Assembly: GCA_027009095.1 (NCBI GenBank)
Contig: JALVDG010000108.1
Coordinates: 1-12,961, forward strand
Source: Thiotrichaceae bacterium
GTDB taxonomy: Bacteria > Pseudomonadota > Gammaproteobacteria > Thiotrichales > Thiotrichaceae
Length of the DNA: 12,961 nucleotides
Direction: 5' to 3'
In this document: positions 7,936 to 12,961 of the stretch, piece by piece
How positions within the stretch are numbered: position 1 is the stretch's first letter
How the letters are laid out: every line of letters starts with the position of its first letter
Position numbers and translations under genes: made by a program
The notes under the pieces: generated by a model
Told to the model about the DNA's origin: nothing
The model's database searches: none
The model's input: the letters and a program-made list of their open reading frames with translations, nothing else

Positions 7936-8099
7936 TGTCTAAATAAATGTCTTTTTCTCTTTTTTCTGTCTATATATTATACATTCAGTGTCTATCTGAG
8001 AAATATTCTTTATCTGAACCTTAGCTTAATTAGTCGTTATTTTTATATCTTTGTCTAAAATTAGACATTTTATTGTGTTGTTTTGTCTTTTTTGTGTCT
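7936..8099 (+). promoter_or_regulatory. Cluster of seven TGTCT operator-like motifs with one perfect palindrome
   Basis: TGTCT begins at 7936, 7948, 7967, 7989, 8052, 8084 and 8095, all on the plus strand (AGACA for the minus-strand regulator gene). Spacings are 12, 19, 22, 63, 32 and 11 bp, mostly near whole DNA turns. The copy at 8052 is half of a perfect palindrome, TGTCTAAAATTAGACA (8052-8067). Chance would give well under one such word in this length. Likely binding sites for the adjacent HTH regulator. Confidence 0.55.
7976..7981 (-). promoter_or_regulatory. -10 box of the regulator gene
   Basis: A perfect TATAAT on the minus strand, 57 bp before the ATG. The -35 is poor (TTTCTC or ATTTCT). 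Four bases after the box comes AGACA (7967-7971), which overlaps the expected start of transcription: a natural repressor position. Confidence 0.5.
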
Positions 8100-8140
8100 T
8101 TAATTGACGAAATAGGGTAAATAAGAGAGTTGCGGGCTAT

Positions 8141-8181
8141 AAATAATAGAGTATTATTTGACCATATTAGTACTTAAGTAC
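8141..8181. other. Two perfect palindromes upstream of the small lipoprotein gene
   Basis: AAATAATA-GAG-TATTATTT (8141-8159) is a perfect 8-bp inverted repeat with a 3-base loop. GTACTTAAGTAC (8170-8181) is a perfect 12-bp palindrome. They may be operator sites or leader hairpins. Neither resembles the TGTCT sites. Confidence 0.35.
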
Positions 8182-8310
8182 GGAGGGAGAGATTTTTATA
8201 AAGTAAATAAATAATAACAATTTTCGTCCTTGGCATTATCCAATGTTAAGTTTCTTTTAACCTACTAACCAATCATTATTTTTATACCAAAATATACAAT
8301 AGGTAATAAC

Positions 8311-8640
8311 ATGAAAATCAAAGATAAAGTGCTTTTACTCTCCCTTTCTGCAATGATGATGGCGGGTTGCACAACAGTAAAGACAAAGACAACGGTTACC
8401 AAGCCAAATGGTGAGGTTGTCGTTACTGAGGAAATAAAAACATCGAAAAATACTAAGGTAATATCAGCAGTTAGGAAAGCTGTTATTGTATATGCGCTTT
8501 ATACTATAGATGGAGGTGCTGGAGTATTATTAAGCTCTGCGGTTGAATTACAGAATCATAAAGAAAATCTTGAAATCAAGAAGCAGGAGTTGCGTTTAAA
8601 GCAAAAAGAGTTGGAAGCTAGTAATACTCAAAATATATAG
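8311..8640 (+). CDS. Small predicted lipoprotein with C-terminal coiled coil
   Basis: 109 aa. The signal sequence (MKIKDKVLLLSLSAMMMAGC) ends at Cys20; the lipobox MAGC has Met at -3, slightly atypical. A Thr/Lys/Val-rich strand region follows (about 21-48; TVTKPNGEVVVTEEIK looks like a beta hairpin), then an apolar stretch (AVIVYALYTIDGGAGVLLSSAVEL, about 57-80), then a charged helix (82-104: KENLEIKKQELRLKQKELEA) likely to form a coiled coil. AGGT (8301-8304) precedes the ATG by 6 bases. No family is recognised. It is divergent from the three-part regulator and may be its target. Downstream come MITE copy 2 and a strong terminator. Confidence 0.7.
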   Translation: MKIKDKVLLLSLSAMMMAGCTTVKTKTTVTKPNGEVVVTEEIKTSKNTKVISAVRKAVIVYALYTIDGGAGVLLSSAVELQNHKENLEIKKQELRLKQKELEASNTQNI

Positions 8641-8643
8641 ATA

Positions 8644-8800
8644 ATTTATTAGTAACTACTCATTTTGAACTCTATTTTGCCCGATTTCTACGTTAAAAGT
8701 GCTCATTTATACCTATAAACTCCGCCCTTTTGCCTTGAACTCAAACAAAATAAAGCGCAACTGAGCAGTTGCTGATTATGCTGAGTAGTTACATTTATCA
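8644..8800 (+). repeat. Probable 8-bp target duplication around MITE A copy 2
   Basis: ATTTATTA (8644-8651) directly precedes the element and ATTTATCA (8793-8800) directly follows it, matching at 7 of 8 bases. An 8-bp duplication with GTAA-starting ends is the known pattern of the IS66 family. The region is AT-rich, so some chance similarity is possible. Confidence 0.5.
8652..8792 (+). mobile_element. MITE family A, copy 2 (intact ends)
   Basis: 141 bp with perfect 11-bp terminal inverted repeats: GTAACTACTCA (8652-8662) and TGAGTAGTTAC (8782-8792). Inner pairs are CTCTATTTTG/CAAAATAAAG (one mismatch) and GCAACTG-AG-CAGTTGC (perfect). It shares a 44-nt identical block with copy 1. It has no coding capacity, so it would be moved by a transposase elsewhere. 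It lies between the 3' ends of converging genes, as copy 1 does. Confidence 0.85.
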
Positions 8801-8805
8801 TCAAT

Positions 8806-8845
8806 AAAAAAAGCCCCATGGAGTAACTTCTATGGGGCTTTTTTT
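8806..8845. terminator. Bidirectional intrinsic terminator
   Basis: AAAAAAAGCCCCAT (8806-8819) pairs perfectly with ATGGGGCTTTTTTT (8832-8845) around a 12-base loop. The T-run follows the GC stem on both strands. It ends transcription of the small lipoprotein gene (+) and of the two-TM protein gene (-), whose stop is 14 bp away. Confidence 0.93.
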
Positions 8846-8858
8846 GTAAAAGTTTTGA

Positions 8859-9107
8859 TTAAGATTTTTCTTCTAAAATCCGTTGACGCAATAAGTCGAC
8901 ACGGCTTATGGAAGAGGTTTTTTTGTCCTCGATATGTACAATAACTGAAAAAGGTAATGTAACAATTGCAAAGCCGACTGCTGCAATTGCAAACATGCCA
9001 GTGTAGTCGTCTGCCCCCATTAATTTTGTTACTGCTACCATAATCGAACAGAATAGTGCCCCAAACATCAAGAATGTTATAAATTTGATACGTTTTTTAT
9101 TTTTCAC
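8859..9107 (-). CDS. Small two-TM membrane protein, function unknown
   Basis: 82 aa. A basic N-terminus (MKNKKRIK) is followed by TM1 (about 9-28, FITFLMFGALFCSIMVAVTK), a short acidic loop (GADDYTG), TM2 (about 38-58) and a charged cytosolic tail (HIEDKKTSSISRVDLLRQRILEEKS) that is probably helical. The start is GTG at 9107, supported by AGGGGA with a 6-base spacer. The promoter has TATACT followed four bases later by AGACA, as in the regulator gene, suggesting common control. The TPR gene ends 120 bp upstream on the same strand. No family is recognised. Confidence 0.7.
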   Translation of the reverse strand: MKNKKRIKFITFLMFGALFCSIMVAVTKLMGADDYTGMFAIAAVGFAIVTLPFSVIVHIEDKKTSSISRVDLLRQRILEEKS

Positions 9108-9127
9108 AGTTAGTCCCCTACTAATTA

Positions 9128-9144
9128 TTTGTCTAATTAGTATA
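9128..9144 (-). promoter_or_regulatory. Promoter core and operator-like site of the two-TM protein gene
   Basis: The minus-strand -10 TATACT (9139-9144) is followed by AATT and AGACA (9130-9134). The same spacing occurs at the regulator promoter (TATAAT, ATAT, AGACA). The word TATTTGTCTAA (9126-9136 on +) also occurs at 7932-7942. An overlapping inverted repeat ACTAATT/AATTAGT spans 9120-9141. The -35 is weak. Confidence 0.5.
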
Positions 9145-9227
9145 CATCATAAAAAATATTTATCCATAAGTTAATTAAATTCTTTTGATAGTTTTTTGCT
9201 ATGAGCTTTAGATATTTTTTATGAGGG

Positions 9228-10583
9228 TTATTTATTTTCAGGGCAGTGTTTGTTTATGAGTGCTTCTATACGTTGGATGCGACGAATATTATTTGTCTCG
9301 CTTAATGTTTTTTTGCTTTCTCCCCAGTAATAACAAGCCTTATCTGTTTGATCCCATGCTTGATAAAGAAAACCAAGATTGGTTTGTTGTTGAGAGATAC
9401 CTTCTGGGTGAGAAAGTTCTTGGTAGGTTTTTAATGACTTTAGATGTGATGATTCGGATTTTGATAAGTTTTTTTGTGAGCGATGTAATATACCTAAGTG
9501 CCCATATTGCTCAGCAATGCCTTGTTTGGAGTTAATCGTGCGATAGATCTCTAGGGATTGTTCAAATAATTTTTTTGCTGCATCCGCTTGTTTCTGTTGT
9601 TGTTCAATAATACCTAAGTTACTGTAAATATTAGCGATTCGTTTAGAGTTTTCATCTGCTAAATAGCTTATTAAAGCAGCCTGATAGTATTGTTTGGCAG
9701 AATCGAGTTTATGATATTGATGATAAAGGCTTGCGAGGGAGGTTTGTATATTGGCTATCTGCTGCTTTTGTTGGAGTGTTTTGTAATACGATAAAGAGGC
9801 AAGATAGTATTTTTCGGCTGCTTCAAAATTGTCTTTTTGTTTGTAAATAATGGCAAGATTTTCACTATTAGAGGCAAGGCTTGCGGTATTTTTTTGTGTG
9901 TTATTAATTTCAAGTGCTTTCAAATAAGCTGCCTCTGCTTCATCTAGCTTAGACTGAGCTTGAAATAAGAGACCAAAATTAGTGTGTGCTAGTGCTTGAG
10001 TGTCAAGGTTTTTAGATTGCAAAACATGGGAGTAAGCATTTTCTGCGAGAGTAAATTTTTTTTGTTGTCGGTAGTAATGTCCAAGCCGATTCCATGCGTT
10101 CACGTTGTCATTGTCAAGTTTGCTTGCTTTTTTGTATGCGTATAGAGCTAGCTGTGATGACTGTAGTTGTTGCAGGTTTCCAATATCAACCCATGTTTTA
10201 GCTGCATCACGAGGCTTGGTTTCTTGTTTGGCAGACTCAGTCAGTCTGTTTATGGCGCTACTGAGATTTAAATTTTGTAGGTCTTGAAGTGTTTGATGAT
10301 CATTTGTGTCTTGAAGGTGTTGAAGTGTATTTTTTATTGCTTGTAAGGTGTTGTTTTTTTCTTTTTGTCGAGTGTTGCTGCTAATAAACCTACTGCCTAA
10401 TGTATTGGCTAGGTCATCGATAGAATCGATTTTTATGGTTGTTATCGGTTCTTTGGTATGTGTTGTGGTATTGGGAATAATCTTTGCAATATCAGAGAGA
10501 ACCCAAATGACGCTACTTATAGCGATAATCAGTAATAGAGTGAATAAGATACTTGACCAGTTAATATTAGATTTTGATACCAT
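9228..10583 (-). CDS. Membrane-anchored TPR protein
   Basis: 451 aa. One N-terminal membrane segment (about 12-32, ILFTLLLIIAISSVIWVL) precedes a polar helical region (45-125). About eight tetratricopeptide repeats follow (128-430). From residue 237 on the repeats recur every 40 residues, starting near 237, 277, 317, 357 and 397, each with an LA or LG pair (NLAIIY, SLASLY, NLGIIE, HLGILH, NLGFLY) and a later A/S-x-x-Y/F/H segment. The 40-residue period fits the TPR_12/kinesin-light-chain or GPSM2-like type rather than the usual 34. The role is probably as a scaffold; with a single N-terminal anchor the orientation of the repeats is not certain. Partner unknown. No good RBS precedes the ATG at 10583. 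It lies 120 bp upstream of the two-TM gene and may be co-transcribed with it. Confidence 0.82.
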   Translation of the reverse strand: MVSKSNINWSSILFTLLLIIAISSVIWVLSDIAKIIPNTTTHTKEPITTIKIDSIDDLANTLGSRFISSNTRQKEKNNTLQAIKNTLQHLQDTNDHQTLQDLQNLNLSSAINRLTESAKQETKPRDAAKTWVDIGNLQQLQSSQLALYAYKKASKLDNDNVNAWNRLGHYYRQQKKFTLAENAYSHVLQSKNLDTQALAHTNFGLLFQAQSKLDEAEAAYLKALEINNTQKNTASLASNSENLAIIYKQKDNFEAAEKYYLASLSYYKTLQQKQQIANIQTSLASLYHQYHKLDSAKQYYQAALISYLADENSKRIANIYSNLGIIEQQQKQADAAKKLFEQSLEIYRTINSKQGIAEQYGHLGILHRSQKNLSKSESSHLKSLKTYQELSHPEGISQQQTNLGFLYQAWDQTDKACYYWGESKKTLSETNNIRRIQRIEALINKHCPENK

Positions 10584-10780
10584 AGAGATAGGATAGACCG
10601 CTTATGTTCCTATTGCTAGAGAATATCTCATTAAATTACTGATATCACGCAGTTACTCTTTTAGAATATTAAGTGAGGGCGATTCAGCTAACTGCTTCTT
10701 GGCTTGCTGCATCCATCAAACCAAATTTGTTGGAGTGATTAGAATAGCTGCTTTCTCATGACGATCCTTAGGGGGGAGCC
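10584..10780. other. Intergenic stretch upstream of the TPR gene
   Basis: 197 bp between the TPR gene start and the left duplication of MITE B. It has no gene with a start and a length typical of coding sequence, and no clear promoter for the TPR gene. The minus strand holds a short protein-like reading, given separately. Confidence 0.4.
10653..10780 (-). pseudogene. Possible relic of a coding sequence (very tentative)
   Basis: One minus-strand frame reads WLPPKDRHEKAAILITPTNLV, a TGA, then WMQQAKKQLAESPSLNILKE and TAA (10653-10655). Composition on both sides of the stop looks protein-like, as if a 3' gene end survived with one internal stop. It has no start codon and the MITE B duplication borders it upstream. 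The alternative is non-coding DNA with a chance open frame. Source gene not recognised. Confidence 0.2.
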
Positions 10781-10965
10781 AGTGTATAGTTTAGGGCAAT
10801 CGCACTTAAATTAGTGGCTTGCAAAATCAACTACTTACAATTCACATAATTTTAAAATTCGTGAATTATATTTATTCGCAAAATTGCGAACCTTGTAACT
10901 TGCTGATTTTAAAATGTTCATTAAAGTCAACTAAATTTAAGTGCGATTGCCCTAGTGTATAGTTT
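10781..10965. repeat. Perfect 12-bp target duplication flanking MITE B
   Basis: AGTGTATAGTTT occurs at 10781-10792 and again at 10954-10965, exactly bordering the element. If the end is read as TAGGGC rather than AGGGC the duplication is 10 bp. A length of 10-12 bp fits IS4-like families. Confidence 0.9.
10793..10953. mobile_element. MITE family B, recent insertion
   Basis: 161 bp with perfect 20-bp terminal inverted repeats: AGGGCAATCGCACTTAAATT (10793-10812) and its complement (10934-10953). A subterminal inverted pair (10823-10840 and 10893-10910) matches at 15 of 18 bases. Inside are two more hairpins: AATTCAC/GTGAATT (10839-10867, around the palindrome AATTTTAAAATT) and TTCGCAA-AA-TTGCGAA (10875-10890). 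The whole element can fold on itself. It has no ORF. It lies 53 bp after the DEAD-like gene stop and may affect that mRNA's 3' end. The mobilising transposase is not in the window. Confidence 0.9.
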
Positions 10966-11006
10966 GACAAAACTTTAAGTGAAGGTATTTTTTGGCTAAA
11001 GTAATT

Positions 11007-12524
11007 TTATTTTAATAAGCTACGTTTGCTGTCTTTGTAGCGAATAATTACTCGTTTTGCAGGTTTTACGGTGCGTTCTTTAGGTTCTGCAAAATCGGAT
11101 TGCCAATTATCACTTTTTACTTTTTTTATTATGTTTAGTTTTTTTCTTTTGCGTTGTGCGCCACGGTCTAAACGTCCATGAGGACCTTTGCGTACACGCC
11201 TCTTCGTATTTTCTTGAGGTTTTCTGCGGGGGTTCTTATTTTGACCTTGGCGATTGTTGTTTTTCTTAGTGCCACTATTATTTTTGTTACTAGGACGTTG
11301 AGATACAAAAGGCTTGAGTGGTTCTAGTCCTGGTACAACTTGTTGCTCTATAGGGTTTCCTATCGCCTTTTCTATTGTTTTAAGTGTATTGTAATCGCGC
11401 CCATCTGCAAGAACAATGGCGGGTTCATCGCGATTGCTATTATGCTTCTTGAGGCGTTCTTGATACTTATCAATTTTATAAGGTAGCTCAAAATGAAGTA
11501 AATGTTGGGCACAAGACTCAGGAGGATTAACTCGACATTGGTCGCTAATAATTAACGTGGCATTATCAGGGGAGGTCATTTCCTCCTCTGATAAATTCTT
11601 GGCTAGTTCAGCCGTATGTCCGTGATTAGCTAGATTATCCAGTAGTTTTTCGGCAGATTTCTGTGTCGATGTATGGATAATGGTTGGTTCGCCTGAAAAC
11701 TCGTCGAGTAAATGATCCATTAGTGCTATTTTATGTGTGTAATCATCCGCAACATGAACAATATGTGGAGTATCAGGTATTTGGATTTTTTTGTGTTGTG
11801 CTGCTGCTTTTGCTGGACGTTTTTTGTTAGTTGAGCTTTTTTCTGTTTTCTTCTGTTTAGTTTCTTTCTTTTTTCTTGGAGGTTTTGGTAATGTTTCCTC
11901 TGTGATGTTTATTTCTTTTGCATCAGGAAACAAAGTGCGAATATACGGAGTTACTTCCTTGTCGTCACGGATAAAGGCAATTGTCGGGCAGTTCTTACCT
12001 GTTTGGTTAAGGATTTTATTCAATAAATTTTGCATATTCTTATGATAGATAGTAGTTAAGTCATCTACAATAAGCATCTCAAGTTTTGAGAAGTCTGCTT
12101 TATTATTATCAATAAGATCATTAAGTCGTCCTGGTGTTGCAATCATAAGATCTAAGGGACGACGCATAAGACGCATTTGTGGTTGGTAAGGACGACCGCT
12201 GACAACGAAGCCAAAACGCATATTATGATTATGTGTAAGACGCTTTAGCGTATAATTAATTTGGCTCACACGATCGCGTCGAGAGGTGAGTATCAAAATA
12301 CGGGCGCCACGTTTTTCTTCTACTGGATTTGCAAGAATATAGTTGATCGCAGGTATTAAAAATGCCCCTGTTTTTCCTGCCGCCGTTTGGCTCCAAATAA
12401 GCACATCTTCTCTGTTTGCTATGAGAGGAATAAGCTGGGATTGCAGTTCTGTTGGTGACAGATAGCCTGCTTCTTCTATAGAGGCAACAAAATCTTCTTG
12501 TAGTTTAAGTTCTGAAAATGACAA
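11007..12524 (-). CDS. Degenerate DEAD-box RNA helicase-like protein with basic tail
   Basis: 505 aa. The DEAD-box layout is clear: an aromatic-free Q-motif region YLSPTELQSQLIPLI (21-35), motif I SQTAAGKT (45-52), motif Ib TPGR (130-133) and a second RecA-like domain (about 255-395) with IIHTST (282-287). Other signatures are lost. Motif II is DDLT (154-157) instead of DEAD; motif III has IRD (185-187) instead of SAT; motif Ia is LTSRRDR; motif V reads IISDQCRVNPPES; motif VI has YQERLKKHN (354-362) in place of HRIGRTGR. A Lys-rich linker (213-247) separates the domains, and residues about 405-505 are very basic (RRKPQ, KRRVRKG, RGAQRKRKK). ATP or RNA binding may remain; unwinding is doubtful. 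Start is TTG at 12524 with GGGGGAG 7 bases upstream; the protein begins MSFSELKL like many DEAD-box proteins. The leader is long and structured. Confidence 0.85.
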   Translation of the reverse strand: MSFSELKLQEDFVASIEEAGYLSPTELQSQLIPLIANREDVLIWSQTAAGKTGAFLIPAINYILANPVEEKRGARILILTSRRDRVSQINYTLKRLTHNHNMRFGFVVSGRPYQPQMRLMRRPLDLMIATPGRLNDLIDNNKADFSKLEMLIVDDLTTIYHKNMQNLLNKILNQTGKNCPTIAFIRDDKEVTPYIRTLFPDAKEINITEETLPKPPRKKKETKQKKTEKSSTNKKRPAKAAAQHKKIQIPDTPHIVHVADDYTHKIALMDHLLDEFSGEPTIIHTSTQKSAEKLLDNLANHGHTAELAKNLSEEEMTSPDNATLIISDQCRVNPPESCAQHLLHFELPYKIDKYQERLKKHNSNRDEPAIVLADGRDYNTLKTIEKAIGNPIEQQVVPGLEPLKPFVSQRPSNKNNSGTKKNNNRQGQNKNPRRKPQENTKRRVRKGPHGRLDRGAQRKRKKLNIIKKVKSDNWQSDFAEPKERTVKPAKRVIIRYKDSKRSLLK

Positions 12525-12755
12525 GGGTAGACTCCCCCAGTCTCGTATACGTGACGAGCATATGGGTCGTGAAATTAAGTTTTAAGAAAAAGCTGTGATG
12601 AATATAGTGGTTTAAAACCAAAGCTTTACAGGTAATTTAGTTAAGATGTCTATAACCCCAGTTATAATTTGTTTGTGACATCTTTGACACCCTAAAAGGT
12701 GTGAGCTGTGTAAAAATGCGATCTTTAATTTATGATCAGCCAGCCTGCGTGGAAA
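12525..12755 (-). other. Long structured 5' leader of the DEAD-like gene
   Basis: With the promoter at 12756-12782 the leader is about 225 nt, with no ORF preceding the gene. Possible hairpins: 12645-12682 (TATAAC/GTTATA nested in GATGTC/GACATC with a 10-base bulge), 12687-12702 (ACACC/GGTGT), 12608-12620 (TGGTTT-A-AAACCA), and the two by the RBS. Long leaders with self-control are known for cold-shock DEAD-box mRNAs; that is only an analogy here. Confidence 0.4.
12529..12558 (-). promoter_or_regulatory. RBS hairpin at the TTG start
   Basis: On the minus strand AGACT-GGGGG-AGTCT (12529-12543) puts the five G of the Shine-Dalgarno sequence in the loop of a perfect 5-bp stem. Next to it CTCGT/ACGAG (12542-12558) forms a second stem that shares two bases with the first, so the two compete. 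A translational switch is possible. Confidence 0.4.
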
Positions 12756-12782
12756 TTTATAGCATTCCTCTGTTTGAGTCAA
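12756..12782 (-). promoter_or_regulatory. Promoter for the DEAD-like gene
   Basis: On the minus strand TTGACT (12777-12782) and TATAAA (12756-12761) are 15 bp apart, and TGC directly before the -10 makes it an extended -10 box. This is the best promoter upstream of the gene. Confidence 0.55.
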
Positions 12783-12897
12783 GCATAGAGGGGCATATGG
12801 TTGAATTTTATTCTTTTTTATCTCGGTAGTTTGCTTTGTAGATATTTGCTAGTATGCAGATACTTTGGATTGGCTAATGCGCTAGTCTTGTTTTATG

Positions 12898-12961
12898 GTA
12901 ATTACTCAGAATTACGTATTTTGTTTGAGTTTAAGGAAAAAAGGCGGAGTTTATCCCTATA
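12898..12961 (-). mobile_element. MITE family A, copy 3 (partial, runs off the edge)
   Basis: It starts with GTAATTACTCA (12898-12908; one base off the family end). Bases 12917-12961 match the complement of copy 2 at 39 of 45 positions, so it is in reverse orientation relative to copies 1 and 2. The spacer between the end and the TATTTTG block is about 21 bases shorter than in copy 2, so this is a length variant. Confidence 0.8.

Larger units (their letters stand above)
7920..8310. other. Long AT-rich intergenic regulatory region between divergent genes
   Basis: About 390 bp with no credible ORF. The left half (7936-8099) holds the TGTCT motif cluster and the regulator promoter. The right half has two tight palindromes and a strong purine stretch CGGAGGGAGAGA (8181-8192) that looks like a Shine-Dalgarno sequence but has no usable start codon after it. 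No clear -35/-10 pair for the lipoprotein at 8311 was found. An untranslated leader or small RNA is possible but not shown. Confidence 0.5.

Noticed and set aside
8652..8792. CRISPR repeats or REP elements
   Set aside because: Copies are single, kilobases apart and 141-143 bp long, with transposon-like inverted ends; there is no repeat-spacer pattern.
9260..9535. Plus-strand ORF of 91 aa across the TPR gene
   Set aside because: It is antisense to a clear TPR coding frame with no family match of its own.
12600..12897. A tRNA or other structured RNA gene upstream of the DEAD-like gene
   Set aside because: No cloverleaf or known RNA motif is visible; the hairpins are short and better treated as leader structure.

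Overview
The window looks like a chromosomal segment of an AT-rich gammaproteobacterium. RelA and ArgRS both align along nearly their whole length, by eye, with the remembered E. coli proteins. The HAD phosphatase resembles E. coli YigB. The genus cannot be fixed from the sequence. No rRNA, tRNA, CRISPR array or prophage gene was seen.

Layout. 74-904 (-) is an exported lipase-type alpha/beta hydrolase. It is divergent, with only 11 bp between starts, from a YigB-like HAD phosphatase (916-1614). The HAD gene is followed on the same strand by relA (1673-3826), an exported lipoprotein (3894-4529) and a small secreted acidic protein (4639-4917). Facing them is argS (5062-6789, -), with its own promoter. 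Next is a three-part regulator (6858-7919, -): an XRE-like HTH, an AsnC/RAM-like domain and a possible PLD-like C-terminal domain. A 390-bp AT-rich region with repeated TGTCT motifs separates it from a divergent small lipoprotein (8311-8640). Then come a strong bidirectional terminator, a small two-TM protein (8859-9107, -), a membrane-anchored TPR protein (9228-10583, -) and a degenerate DEAD-box helicase with a basic tail (11007-12524, -), which has a TTG start and a structured leader.

Mobile DNA. Two families of non-autonomous elements (MITEs) are visible. Family A is about 141-143 bp, with ends GTAACTACTCA...TGAGTAGTTAC. It has two complete copies (4918-5060 and 8652-8792), a third running off the right edge (12898-12961) and a lone end overlapping the relA stop codon. 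Copy 2 is flanked by a near-perfect 8-bp duplication, which with the GTAA ends suggests mobilisation by an IS66-type transposase. Family B (10793-10953) has perfect 20-bp terminal inverted repeats and a perfect 12-bp target duplication.

How the genes may work together. The housekeeping part is stringent response (relA) and arginine-tRNA charging (argS). The most interesting part is a possible small regulon. The regulator gene and the small membrane-protein gene share a promoter layout on the minus strand: a -10 box (TATAAT or TATACT), then four bases, then AGACA. The same TGTCT/AGACA word occurs seven times upstream of the regulator, including one perfect palindrome, TGTCTAAAATTAGACA. This suggests the regulator binds TGTCT-type sites and controls itself, the divergent lipoprotein and the two-TM protein. 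A second unusual locus is the DEAD-box-like protein: it keeps its Walker A motif but has lost the motif II, III and VI signatures.
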